The notes under the pieces were generated by a model. That model was not told the DNA's origin and ran no database searches. It saw only the letters and a list, made by a program, of their open reading frames with translations. The position numbers were made by a program, and so were the translations under genes. Source: Bacteroidales bacterium (GTDB lineage Bacteria > Bacteroidota > Bacteroidia > Bacteroidales > VadinHA17). Taken from it: a stretch of DNA of 61,526 nt. Numbering within the stretch: the stretch's first letter is position 1; the number at the start of each line of letters is the position of its first letter. Positions 16,801 through 24,571 of the stretch are shown here, in pieces. Location of the stretch: contig JAGGWN010000119.1 of the NCBI GenBank assembly GCA_021157415.1, positions 1-61,526 on the forward strand, in the 5' to 3' direction.

Positions 16801-18115
16801 AACCTGGGCTTCAGGTTACTGGGTGAATTTTCTGATGGAGAAAACAGGAAGCAACGAGGTGTTAACTCCCTCTTCTGATATGTGGAAAAGAATAGAGGAT
16901 ATTGATGAAGCAGAGATATGGGAGGTAAAGCAGCACCTGAAAGGGGATATGATCCGTTTTATTCGCGAGAGGTTCACGCGCAACGGTACCCGGAGACATG
17001 AATCTCCTAAAAAGCTGATCGAGATCAATCAGAAGCTTAACGAAAAGGCTTTAACTATTGGCTTTGCCAGACGGTTTGCGTCCTACAAAAGGGGTACGTT
17101 GCTTTTCAGGGATATAGAAAGATTGAAAAAAATTGTGAATGACAGTGAACGACCGGTACAGTTTGTTTTTGCCGGGAAAGCCCATCCTCAGGATACGGAA
17201 GGGAAAAATCTGATCAAGGAGATATTCAGGATTTCTCATCTCCCGGAATTTAAGGGAAGAGTACTTTTTCTGGAAGATTATGACATGGAACTGGCAACAA
17301 AACTGGTGCAGGGTGTGGATATTTGGATGAATACTCCCACGCGTCCCCTGGAAGCTTCCGGAACCAGCGGAGAGAAAGCCGTTATGAATGGGACCTTACA
17401 CTTCAGCATACTGGACGGCTGGTGGGTGGAAGGATATGTGAAAGGGGCCGGCTGGGCCCTGCCTCAGGAAAAAACGTATGAAAATCAGGACTTTCAGGAC
17501 GAGCTGGATGCCGAAATGATCTACAATCTGCTGGAGACAGAGATCATACCACTCTATTATACGCGCAATGCCAAAGGTATTTCTTCCAAATGGGTGAAAG
17601 CCATCAAGAAAAACCTGCTGGAGATAGCTCCGGGCTTTACAATGCAACGGATGATCAGGGATTACTATGACAGGTATTACCTGAAAATGTTTGAAAGAAG
17701 CAAAAAACTGCAGGAGAAAAGGTTTGAGAATGCCCGGCTGATTGCTCTCTGGAAGTATGAGGTGTTCAGTAACATAGAAAAAATAGATGTTGTATCCGTT
17801 GAGTTTTCCGGTGATAGTAAACAGGAATACCGGGTAGGGGAAGAATATACCGGGACCGTAGTATTGGATCTGAAGGAGATCCTGCCGCGGTGGATCAATC
17901 TGGAGCTGGTGATCACCGATCTGGACAAAAACGGGAACCTGGTTCTTACGTTTAAACAGGCCTTCGATTTTGTCAAACAGGAGGGCTCCAAAGCTTATTA
18001 TTCCATCAGGATAACCCCTTCTGTACCGGGGTATTTTTACTATAACCTGCGAATCGTGCCGAAACATGAGCTGTTACCTCATCCACAGGATTTTAATCTG
18101 GTGCGCTGGATATAA
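13892..18115 (+). CDS. Fusion of GT3 glycogen synthase and GT35 alpha-glucan phosphorylase
   Basis: A 1407-residue cytoplasmic protein. Residues 1 to about 550 match eukaryote-type glycogen synthase (GT3): LFEVSWEVCNKVGGIHTVI at the start, a long insert with NLENYNPYQVAREFGI, and the acidic pair motif in YYEPWGYTPLESLAF. From about 570 a DUF3417-like block (LAENLWWSWNEEARNIWQF) leads into the short-type phosphorylase: VAYFSMEFGLHNTLKTYSGG, YHSNEGHSAF, FTTHTPVPAGHDQF, and the PLP region EASGTSGEKAVMNG with K1162 as the likely Schiff-base lysine. One chain would carry both chain extension and phosphorolysis. The reading frame is open throughout, with no internal stop. Confidence 0.9.
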   Translation: MKPNSLFEVSWEVCNKVGGIHTVITTKVPSMVKDFGEQYFLIGPDIIKDNGDRGEFIEDDTLYQAWKEQATAEGLNIRLGRWNIPGTPVVFLLDFYSFIMQKDEIFKKLWEDFKLDSLSGQWDYIEPALFGYAAGRVIESFTNFNLGFQENVLAQFHEWMTGAGVLYLKNSAPHIGTAFTTHATALGRAIAGNNRKLYNNLENYNPYQVAREFGIVSKHSLESLSGQEADVFTTVSSITARECEYFLGKKVDLVTPNGFDNAIVPDHGHFDAQRKNARQALLTTAGKLHHRDYAEDTFLVAISGRYEFKNKGIDVFIKSLSRLRQQKGNREMIAFILIPADHAGPRQDLLDALRNNKELDSPDKILTHELRNKDHDAIMQLLRQKELDREKNDSMHVVFVPSYLNGDDGIFNIPYYNLLIGFDLTAFPSYYEPWGYTPLESLAFHVPTVTTTLAGFGAWVKEHFEIKHHGINIIERNDDNHDEVVNALAEAMAFYRGMKKEEMEETREEARRISQIALWENLVSYYQDAYNIVIEKVGERFKSLELVSQTTQAPLIMPRTLLTVPQWKPFFIESRLPERLTVLEELAENLWWSWNEEARNIWQFMNPVKWVECDYNPLLLLGTLDYKKLLILSRNKVFLSRLDKVVRKFRNYMKQKPDASMPHVAYFSMEFGLHNTLKTYSGGLGVLAGDYLKEASDENKPMTGIGLLYRFGYFKQVLSINGEQMESYEAEQFSKLPVTPVKDEEGNWKTVEVGFPGRTVKARIWEAKVGRVSLYLLDTDMEENQERDRSITHHLYGGDRENRLKQELLLGVGGIRALKILGIRPDLYHSNEGHSAFIGLERINHLIHDYHLSFAEAREVVRASTLFTTHTPVPAGHDQFEESLLRTYLSHYPDRLKISWDEMMNLGRKQPGNLNEKFNMSFLAANLSGEMNGVSKLHGEVSKDIFKDLWPGFLKEELQIGYVTNGVHFKTWASGYWVNFLMEKTGSNEVLTPSSDMWKRIEDIDEAEIWEVKQHLKGDMIRFIRERFTRNGTRRHESPKKLIEINQKLNEKALTIGFARRFASYKRGTLLFRDIERLKKIVNDSERPVQFVFAGKAHPQDTEGKNLIKEIFRISHLPEFKGRVLFLEDYDMELATKLVQGVDIWMNTPTRPLEASGTSGEKAVMNGTLHFSILDGWWVEGYVKGAGWALPQEKTYENQDFQDELDAEMIYNLLETEIIPLYYTRNAKGISSKWVKAIKKNLLEIAPGFTMQRMIRDYYDRYYLKMFERSKKLQEKRFENARLIALWKYEVFSNIEKIDVVSVEFSGDSKQEYRVGEEYTGTVVLDLKEILPRWINLELVITDLDKNGNLVLTFKQAFDFVKQEGSKAYYSIRITPSVPGYFYYNLRIVPKHELLPHPQDFNLVRWI

Positions 18116-18190
18116 TAACAAAAGGAAGCTTAGCTCAGTTTGTGCAACAGAGACTTCGAAACGATCTTCTATTTATTTTGGAATGTGGGA

Positions 18191-20209
18191 TTAATGTACC
18201 GGTTTGGGTAAGATTCTCCTGAAAACCAGGCCGGTACGGGCCGGCAGGTATAGTTTGATAAAAAAGGGGTCGGAAGAGTGCCATTTACCATACTTTACAG
18301 CCGGATACAGCAGGGTTTCGTCAATCCTGCCGTGACCTCCGTATGCCGGAGCATCAGTGTTGAGAACAATGCGGTAATGGCCGCTTCCTACAGGGATTCC
18401 GTAATCGGTGAAGGAACGTACAGGATTGAAATTAAAGACGAACAGCAGGTCTTTCCGTGAGAAGGCCACAACCTGGTCGGCTTCGTGGGCCAAGATAAAG
18501 AAAGGGGAGAGCACGGCATAGATATGTTCTTTTCTCAGGAGCATAATCATATTCCTGTCAAAGTCCCCCAGCTCGCAGTAATGAAGGTGTTCATCGTACA
18601 CCAGATGCCATTGACGGCGGGCATATTTGTAAGACCAGTTATTCCCTTCACGGGGGAAATCAATCCATTCAGGGTGACCGAACTCATTGCCCATGAAGTT
18701 CAGGTACCCTCCACCGGCAGTGGCTGCCGTAATCAAACGGATCATTTTGTGCAGGGCTATTCCCCGGTCGACGACAATATGCCGGTCTTCTTTGGACATA
18801 TGGAAATACATCTCTTTATCCATCAGACGGAAAGCGATGGTTTTATCTCCTACCAGCGCCTGGTCATGTGATTCGGCATATCCGATGGTTTTTTCATCTT
18901 CCCGGTGATTGCTCAGTTCATGATACATCTCATTTACGTTCCATTGTTCATCCGGATATTCCTTGATCAACTTAATCCAATAATCCGGAACGCCCATAGC
19001 CAGCCGGTAATCAAACCCTAAACCGCCTTGTTTGTTGGAAACAGCGAGCCCCGGCATGCCGCTCATCTCTTCAGCAACGGTAAGGGCTTGCGGGTTGATA
19101 TGGTGTATCAACTCATTGGCCAGCGTAAGATAAATAATGGCATCCTCATCCTGTTCCCCGTTGTAATAATTGTCATAAGAGGTAAAATCCCTGCCTAGGC
19201 CATGATCCAGATACAGCATGGAGGTGACGCCGTCGAAACGGAATCCGTCGAATTGATATTCTTCCAGCCAATACCGGCAGTTGGAGAGCAGGAAGTGTAA
19301 CACTTCGTGTTTCCCGTAATTGAAACAGAGGGAATTCCAGGCAGGATGTTCGCCCCGGGGTCCCGGGTGGAAGTACTGCTCGCGGGTCCCGTCAAAGAGT
19401 GCCAGCCCTTCCACCTCATTCCGGACAGCATGAGAGTGAACAATGTCCATGATTACCCGTATGCCGTTTGCGTGTGCCGTATCAATCAGTGATTTGAGTT
19501 CGTCCGGCGTACCGAAACGGGAAGATGCCGCAAAAAAACTGGATACATGATATCCGAAAGAGCCATAATACGGATGTTCCTGAATGGCCATGAGCTGGAT
19601 GGTATTGTATCCGGCTTTGATAATATACGGAAGGAGGTGGTCCCTGAACTCGCTATAGGAAGCCACCTTCTCCTCTTCACTGCTCATGCCGATATGTGCT
19701 TCATAGATAAAAGGAGCTTTCTCGGAAGGCCTGAAGTTTTTTACTTTGAACAGGTAGGGATCGGAAGGATCCCAGACCTGGGCATTGAAAAGCTTGGTGT
19801 TTTCATCTTGCACCACCCTTGTAGCATAAGAGGGGATTCGTTCTCCCTGACCCCCTTCCCAGTGAACGGAGAGGTGATACAGATCTCCATGACGAAGCTT
19901 ATCCAAAGGAATACGAAGCTCCCATACCCCGTTTTTTTGGGCACGTAGAGAAAATTGGGCGGACTCTTGCCAGCCGGATGATTCGCACAGAAAAAAAATT
20001 CCGGAAGCGTTGGGTCCCCATTCCCTGAAAACCCAGTATTTTTTTTTCTTATGAAGGCCAAAATAATGATGTCCTTGTGCAAAGTCAACCAGACTTTTCG
20101 GACCGGTCAATTCCTCTCTGACCAAATGGTATTTCTTTTGACGGCCCACAATAACCTCAGCGTAAGGTAGTAACCAGGGATCCTTTTTTACGTATTCGGG
20201 TAGGTTCAT
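18191..20209 (-). CDS. glgB: 1,4-alpha-glucan branching enzyme (GH13, eukaryote-like)
   Basis: Makes alpha-1,6 branches by cutting and transferring chains of alpha-1,4-glucan. The 672-residue length and the order of motifs fit the eukaryote-type branching enzymes: N-terminal CBM48-like region (YWVFREWGPNASGIFF), then YGSFGYHVSSFFAASSRFGT, VIMDIVHSHAVRN, DGFRFDGVTSMLYLDHG (nucleophile Asp), TVAEEMSGMPGL (acid Glu) and GYAESHDQALVGDK (transition-state Asp). The C-terminal beta domain ends near FRRILPKP. It converges on the GT3-GT35 fusion gene, and the two together with the operon upstream form a complete set of glucan synthesis and breakdown enzymes. A eukaryote-like brancher beside a eukaryote-like GT3 synthase is worth noting. 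Confidence 0.93.
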   Translation of the reverse strand: MNLPEYVKKDPWLLPYAEVIVGRQKKYHLVREELTGPKSLVDFAQGHHYFGLHKKKKYWVFREWGPNASGIFFLCESSGWQESAQFSLRAQKNGVWELRIPLDKLRHGDLYHLSVHWEGGQGERIPSYATRVVQDENTKLFNAQVWDPSDPYLFKVKNFRPSEKAPFIYEAHIGMSSEEEKVASYSEFRDHLLPYIIKAGYNTIQLMAIQEHPYYGSFGYHVSSFFAASSRFGTPDELKSLIDTAHANGIRVIMDIVHSHAVRNEVEGLALFDGTREQYFHPGPRGEHPAWNSLCFNYGKHEVLHFLLSNCRYWLEEYQFDGFRFDGVTSMLYLDHGLGRDFTSYDNYYNGEQDEDAIIYLTLANELIHHINPQALTVAEEMSGMPGLAVSNKQGGLGFDYRLAMGVPDYWIKLIKEYPDEQWNVNEMYHELSNHREDEKTIGYAESHDQALVGDKTIAFRLMDKEMYFHMSKEDRHIVVDRGIALHKMIRLITAATAGGGYLNFMGNEFGHPEWIDFPREGNNWSYKYARRQWHLVYDEHLHYCELGDFDRNMIMLLRKEHIYAVLSPFFILAHEADQVVAFSRKDLLFVFNFNPVRSFTDYGIPVGSGHYRIVLNTDAPAYGGHGRIDETLLYPAVKYGKWHSSDPFFIKLYLPARTGLVFRRILPKPVH

Positions 20210-20320
20210 AAGGCAGACTTATCAGAAGTTATACGAAGTTAACAAAAAAAATGAGCTATCCGGTTTCATCCTGAGAAAACGCTTTTACAGGAAAGCCGGC
20301 ATAACATACACATCTTTTTT

Positions 20321-20328
20321 TAACTTTG
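20321..20328 (+). promoter_or_regulatory. Candidate promoter -7 box for ribF
   Basis: TAACTTTG matches TAnnTTTG, 22 bases before the ATG at 20351. No clear -33 TTTG. Confidence 0.45.
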
Positions 20329-20350
20329 CAGCTAAAACGGAAACGCCGGT

Positions 20351-21289
20351 ATGAACGTACACTATTCTCTTGAACAGTTAAAAATAAAAAAACCGGTGGT
20401 TAGTCTCGGAGTCTTTGACGGGGTACACCTGGGACACCGGTATCTCTTCGACAGGATGAAGAAAATAGCTGCCGGCAGTGGGGGAGAGACAGTGATCCTG
20501 ACGTTCTGGCCTCATCCCCGGCTTGTGCTGAATCATCAGACGGAAAAACTGAAATACCTTTCTACCCTGAAAGGAAAACAGGAACTATTGGAAGCCTGCG
20601 GTATTGATCATATGATTATTCTTCCTTTTTCCGAGGATATCCGGAACATGTCTGCCTGTGATTTTGTAGAAAAAATCCTGGTAGGGTCCCTGCATGTTCA
20701 CACGCTGGTCATGGGATTTAATCATGTTTTCGGGAAAAACAGGGAAGGAGACTTTGAGAAGATCAGGGAATGTGCAGGAGAGCTGGATTTTAAAGTGGTG
20801 AAGGTGGAAGCGATGAAGGTAGAGGGCCAGGAGGTGAGTTCTTCATTGATACGGGAAGTACTGTGGTCAGGGGAGGTGCGTCATGCCGAAAAGTTACTCG
20901 GATATCCTTATTTTATCTTCGGACGGATTGTAGGAGGCAAACGAATCGGCCGCAGCCTGGGCTTTCCTACGGCCAATATACGTCCTGATGACGAGCACAA
21001 ACTGATTCCGGGCGACGGGGTCTATGCGGTACAGGTATTTCTTTCGGGACGTCCCTATGGCGGGATGCTGAATATAGGAATACGTCCTACAGTCAATCAT
21101 GGTGTGCCGGATAAAACCATCGAAGTGCATATTTTTGATTTTCACGGAGATCTTTATGGCCAGAATGTTACCGTAACCTTCGTGGACCGTATTCGGGACG
21201 AACGAAAATTTGAAGGAGTGGAAGAACTGGCAAGGCAACTGGAACAGGATAAACAGATTGCTATGAAGTTGCTGCGGGATAAAAAATAA
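20351..21289 (+). CDS. ribF: Bifunctional riboflavin kinase / FAD synthetase
   Basis: Converts riboflavin to FMN and FMN to FAD in the cytoplasm. The 312-residue protein has the nucleotidyltransferase domain first (VSLGVFDGVHLGHRYLF, with the HxGH-like HLGH, and the later EVSSSLIREVLWSGEV) and the flavokinase domain second (VGGKRIGRSLGFPTANIRP, GVYAVQVFL, MLNIGIRPTVNHG). Domain order and length match the family. It is a single gene with a candidate promoter; ahcY starts 37 bases after its stop but has its own promoter-like box. Confidence 0.95.
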   Translation: MNVHYSLEQLKIKKPVVSLGVFDGVHLGHRYLFDRMKKIAAGSGGETVILTFWPHPRLVLNHQTEKLKYLSTLKGKQELLEACGIDHMIILPFSEDIRNMSACDFVEKILVGSLHVHTLVMGFNHVFGKNREGDFEKIRECAGELDFKVVKVEAMKVEGQEVSSSLIREVLWSGEVRHAEKLLGYPYFIFGRIVGGKRIGRSLGFPTANIRPDDEHKLIPGDGVYAVQVFLSGRPYGGMLNIGIRPTVNHGVPDKTIEVHIFDFHGDLYGQNVTVTFVDRIRDERKFEGVEELARQLEQDKQIAMKLLRDKK

Positions 21290-21300
21290 TATTACTTTTG
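21269..21300 (+). promoter_or_regulatory. Candidate promoter for ahcY
   Basis: TTG at 21269-21271 and TACTTTTG at 21293-21300, spacer 21. The -7 box matches TAnnTTTG and lies 26 bases before the ATG at 21327. Confidence 0.5.
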
Positions 21301-21326
21301 CACAACAAAATTAAACAAATAACCAA

Positions 21327-22751
21327 ATGAACATTACGGATTCTATTGTATCAACGTTACCTTACAAGATAAAAGATATTTCCCTGGCCTCTTTTGGCCG
21401 GAAAGAGATTGAACTGGCAGAAAAGGAAATGCCCGGTCTGATGGCTGTACGTGAAAAATATGCCGTCGAAAAACCTCTGAAAGGGGCCCATATTACAGGA
21501 TCCCTTCACATGACCATTCAAACGGCTGTGCTAATAGATACTCTGGTGGAACTGGGTGCGGATGTACGATGGGCCAGTTGTAACATTTTCTCCACGCAGG
21601 ATCATGCTGCAGCAGCTGTCGCTGAAAAAGGTATCCCGGTCTTTGCCTGGAAAGGAGAATCTCTGGAGGAATACTGGTGGAGTACTACGCAGGCACTTTC
21701 TTTCCCGGACGGTAAAGGGCCTAACCTGGTGGTGGACGATGGCGGAGATGCTACCCTGATCATCCATAAAGGCTATAAGATCGAAGAAAATCCTGACCTG
21801 CTGAACGAAAAACCGTCCAACAGAGAAGAACAGATCATCCTGAATACCTTACGGAGAATCTATGAAGAAGATCCGACCAAATGGCACCGCCTGGTGTCCG
21901 AATGGAAAGGCGTTTCCGAAGAGACTACTACCGGAGTACACCGGCTGTATCAGATGCGGGAAAAGAATGAACTGCTGGTGCCGGCCATTAACGTGAATGA
22001 TTCTGTGACCAAATCTAAGTTTGATAATCTGTACGGTTGCCGTGAGTCATTGGCCGACGGGATCAAACGTGCCACCGATATCATGCTTGCCGGCAAGGTG
22101 GTGGTCGTATGCGGGTATGGTGATGTGGGGAAAGGATCGGCTCATTCGATGCGGAATTTCGGAGCCCGTGTGATCGTTACCGAAATTGACCCTATCTGTG
22201 CCTTGCAGGCTGCCATGGAAGGGTTTGAGGTGAAGACTGTCGAAGAAGCCCTGGAAATCGGAAATATCTATGTGACAGCTACCGGAAACAGGGATGTGAT
22301 CACCATCGACCATATGGCCCGAATGAAAGACCAGGCTATTGTCTGTAATATCGGTCATTTTGACAATGAGATACAGGTGGATGAACTGGAGAATTTCCCG
22401 GGTATAAAAAAAGTCAATATAAAACCTCAGGTAGATCAATATATCTTTCCGGACGGACACTCCATCATCCTGTTGGCCGAAGGACGCCTGGTAAACCTGG
22501 GTTGTGCCACCGGTCATCCTTCCTTTGTGATGAGTAACTCTTTCTCTAACCAGACACTGGCACAGATCGAACTATGGAAAAGAGATTATAAAGTCGGTGT
22601 TTACCGCCTGCCCAAACACCTGGATGAAGAAGTGGCAAGACTGCACCTGCCTCAATTGGGGGTTCATCTTACCAAAATGACGAAAGAACAGGCCGATTAT
22701 ATCGGGGTACCACAGGAAGGTCCGTATAAGCCGGAACATTACCGGTATTAA
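21327..22751 (+). CDS. ahcY: Adenosylhomocysteinase (S-adenosyl-L-homocysteine hydrolase)
   Basis: Splits S-adenosylhomocysteine to adenosine and homocysteine, keeping methylation reactions going. It has 474 residues. Substrate-binding motifs are [19 protein letters not shown] and [18 protein letters not shown]; the NAD site is [38 protein letters not shown] carries the catalytic Lys/Asp block; and the C-terminal [19 protein letters not shown] ends in KPEHYRY, the tail that reaches into the neighbouring NAD site. All are intact. It converges with the lipoprotein gene at 22939 across a repeat-rich spacer. Confidence 0.97.
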   Translation: MNITDSIVSTLPYKIKDISLASFGRKEIELAEKEMPGLMAVREKYAVEKPLKGAHITGSLHMTIQTAVLIDTLVELGADVRWASCNIFSTQDHAAAAVAEKGIPVFAWKGESLEEYWWSTTQALSFPDGKGPNLVVDDGGDATLIIHKGYKIEENPDLLNEKPSNREEQIILNTLRRIYEEDPTKWHRLVSEWKGVSEETTTGVHRLYQMREKNELLVPAINVNDSVTKSKFDNLYGCRESLADGIKRATDIMLAGKVVVVCGYGDVGKGSAHSMRNFGARVIVTEIDPICALQAAMEGFEVKTVEEALEIGNIYVTATGNRDVITIDHMARMKDQAIVCNIGHFDNEIQVDELENFPGIKKVNIKPQVDQYIFPDGHSIILLAEGRLVNLGCATGHPSFVMSNSFSNQTLAQIELWKRDYKVGVYRLPKHLDEEVARLHLPQLGVHLTKMTKEQADYIGVPQEGPYKPEHYRY

Positions 22752-22770
22752 AATAATCCTACGCTACCAA

Positions 22771-22838
22771 CCTTCGCTGAAGTTACGGTATCAAGGAAAG
22801 CTTCGATAGTCAAGGTCCTGCCTTCGCTGAAGCTACGG
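22771..22838. repeat. Two direct copies of CCTTCGCTGAAG-ACGG
   Basis: Copies at 22771-22788 and 22821-22838, 50 bases apart, one difference in 18. Each holds CTTC-GCT-GAAG, a small hairpin. REP-like sequence of this sort is common in Bacteroidota spacers. Confidence 0.6.
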
Positions 22839-22871
22839 AGGACAGCAGGATCATAAAACTGATAAAGCAGA

Positions 22872-22919
22872 AAATAAATATTTAAATAAATATTTATATA
22901 TTTATTTAAATATTTATAT
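22872..22919. repeat. AT-only 48-base hairpin repeat, copy 1
   Basis: Entirely A and T. Arms 22874-22893 and 22898-22917 form a perfect 20-pair stem with a 4-base loop. A second copy at 41573-41620 matches 43 of 48 positions. It lies between the convergent ends of ahcY and the lipoprotein gene. Confidence 0.65.
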
Positions 22920-22938
22920 TTTTAACCTTGGAACCAGT

Positions 22939-23424
22939 TTAGTTATACACATGTACAAATCTTCCGTCGAAGGAAGTTTTGTACTGTTTCAGGGGATAAC
23001 GGGCCGGACCTTTATCGGTAGGGTAACCGTAACCGGGCAGAACATATTCGGAATGGCATTTAGGACATTCGGCAGTTACATCTCCCGTATTATCAATCAC
23101 TACCGCCTGATCTTTGGCTTCTTCGAAGGTACAGGTGCGGTCAAAGGCATAAAACTCACTCTCGGAAGCCCGGTATATCAGTATGCCGTGGTTATTGTAT
23201 CCGGCTGACTGACTGCCTTCATAACTGCTGGTTATGACCACGGTATTTCCTATGGCTTTCAAATCGTTGAACATCGGATCGTTAAGATCGAGAGTGAAAT
23301 TAACGAACACATCCGGAATGATATTGTTATTATTGTGTTTACAGCCTGAAAGGAAAATAAAAGGAATAACGGTTAAGAAAAAAATAATTACCTTTGAATG
23401 AAAGATGCGAACTGTGTCTTGCAT
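22939..23424 (-). CDS. Rieske-like lipoprotein with altered metal ligands
   Basis: A 161-residue predicted lipoprotein: a hydrophobic N-terminus ending in FIFLSGC. The second half resembles Bacteroidota Rieske-like lipoproteins: ILIYRASESEFYAFDRTCTF, then DVTAECPKCHSEYVLPGYG and a closing ARYPLKQYKTSFDGRFVHVY, which is the shape of the Rieske cluster-binding lobe. A true Rieske site needs CxH and CxxH; here I see one Cys in the first loop without the His, and CPKCH in the second. A [2Fe-2S] Rieske cluster is therefore doubtful; zinc or no metal is possible. Function unknown. A TAnnTTTG box lies 26 bases upstream. Confidence 0.6.
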   Translation of the reverse strand: MQDTVRIFHSKVIIFFLTVIPFIFLSGCKHNNNNIIPDVFVNFTLDLNDPMFNDLKAIGNTVVITSSYEGSQSAGYNNHGILIYRASESEFYAFDRTCTFEEAKDQAVVIDNTGDVTAECPKCHSEYVLPGYGYPTDKGPARYPLKQYKTSFDGRFVHVYN

Positions 23425-23449
23425 AAGAAGAACTCTTTATTTTAGAATG

Positions 23450-23457
23450 CAAAACTA
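23450..23457 (-). promoter_or_regulatory. Candidate promoter for the Rieske-like lipoprotein
   Basis: TAGTTTTG on the minus strand matches TAnnTTTG; it directly abuts the ATG of the divergent gene at 23458. Distance to the minus ATG (23424) is 25 bases. Confidence 0.4.
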
Positions 23458-23835
23458 ATGAAATTTCGTGTAAATAAATGGATATTGTTGGGATTGCTGA
23501 TCCTGATCCCGCTGGCTGCACCGGCCCAGAAAACAAAACGTAGTTTATTTGGTAAAAAGAATACAGTAGCCACTGCCGGACCTGTCACCATGAAGGGGAA
23601 AAAACAAAAACAGGGTGAAAAAGTTAAAGAGAGACAGAAAAAGGCATATGAAAAAGCCCGCAAAAAGGAAATAAAACGTCGTTTTAAGATGCAGACCAAA
23701 GAGACTCAGGCCCGCATGAAGCAGACAAAAAAAGAAGCAAACCAGTTTAATAAAAGGAATAAGGATCCTTTTTTTTCAAAGTTCTTTTCGGGAACAGGGA
23801 AAAAGAAAAAACACAAGAAACCTAAAAAAAAATAA
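23458..23835 (+). CDS. Exported, strongly basic protein of unknown function
   Basis: 125 residues. A signal peptide (MKFRVNKWILLGLLILIPLAA, then PAQ) leads to a mature part that is about one third Lys/Arg, mostly helical in composition (EKVKERQKKAYEKARKKE) and ending in a Lys run. I do not recognise a family. The acidic-looking gene 3 bases downstream is probably cotranscribed. The basic mature part may bind a polyanion such as LPS or nucleic acid; this is a guess from charge alone. Confidence 0.55.
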   Translation: MKFRVNKWILLGLLILIPLAAPAQKTKRSLFGKKNTVATAGPVTMKGKKQKQGEKVKERQKKAYEKARKKEIKRRFKMQTKETQARMKQTKKEANQFNKRNKDPFFSKFFSGTGKKKKHKKPKKK

Positions 23836-23838
23836 GTT

Positions 23839-24387
23839 ATGAATGATAAATGGGGTACCTTAATATATCTTATCATCCTTGCCGTCATCGGTGTGGCCGG
23901 GGTATTAAAGAAGAAAAGGCAACAGCAGGGTGAAAAAGTATCTTCCGGGAAAAACGAAACTGCATCTGTTTTTGAGAAACTTATTACGGGAGCCGGCATT
24001 GCGGAGGTGCTAACGGAGGATGAGGAAAAACCGGACATGATGTCCCATCAGGTCCTGGAAAGAGAACAGGTTTTGACAAAAGAGCAAAAGGGGGTCAAAA
24101 GGGAAATGACGTACGGATCTGAATCGGACAAAGAAAAAATGCCTGTCAATGAGGAAGAAAATTATCAATGGAATACGGAAGGGTATTTTTTATCCCCGAA
24201 GCATGAGGAGGTTTCAGCTTTTGGCGGAGCAGAAAGAAAAAAAGATAAGGCTTCTGCCATGCAGGGATATACCGGTAGTAATTATGAACAAGAGGAAAAG
24301 ACCTTTTATCTGGATAAGATCATGGAAGATTTTGATCCTGTAAAAGCGATAATATATTCTGAGATATTGGATCGTAAATATTTCTGA
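23839..24387 (+). CDS. Single-pass membrane protein of unknown function
   Basis: 182 residues with one N-terminal membrane segment (GTLIYLIILAVIGVAGVL), a basic stop-transfer (KKKRQQQ) and then a polar, mostly disordered, Glu/Lys-rich domain. The very end, FDPVKAIIYSEILDRKYF, resembles a short C-terminal motif (F-D-x-x-K-A-x-I-Y-S-E-I-L-x-R-K-Y) I associate with small uncharacterised Bacteroidota membrane proteins. It starts 3 bases after the exported basic protein, so the two probably act together, one anchored and one secreted. No function can be assigned. Confidence 0.55.
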   Translation: MNDKWGTLIYLIILAVIGVAGVLKKKRQQQGEKVSSGKNETASVFEKLITGAGIAEVLTEDEEKPDMMSHQVLEREQVLTKEQKGVKREMTYGSESDKEKMPVNEEENYQWNTEGYFLSPKHEEVSAFGGAERKKDKASAMQGYTGSNYEQEEKTFYLDKIMEDFDPVKAIIYSEILDRKYF

Positions 24388-24418
24388 TACAAATTTTTAA
24401 TAATCAAAAAAAAGTTTT

Positions 24419-24426
24419 TACCTTTG
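24419..24426 (+). promoter_or_regulatory. Candidate promoter upstream of a small ORF and greA
   Basis: TACCTTTG matches TAnnTTTG. Transcription would begin near 24433, 13 bases before a small ORF and about 290 bases before greA. Confidence 0.5.
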
Positions 24427-24445
24427 TCACGCAGGAAATAATTTT

Positions 24446-24571
24446 ATGGATTTGACACATAAAGAGTTCCAGGAAACCGGAATTCTTTTTGTTTTTATTC
24501 GTAAAACGCATATTTCAAAAGCAGGCTGTACTGCTTTCAAGCGGGAAAGTGAAATGAAATATGCAAGTTGA
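24446..24571 (+). CDS. Candidate 41-residue small protein upstream of greA
   Basis: ATG at 24446 runs open to TGA at 24571, encoding a peptide that begins MDLTHKEFQETGILFVFIRK. It starts about 13 bases after the predicted transcription start, which is the normal position in this window. No relative recognised. It could be a leader peptide, a small protein, or chance. The hairpins after it and before greA give room for regulation. Confidence 0.35.
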   Translation: MDLTHKEFQETGILFVFIRKTHISKAGCTAFKRESEMKYAS

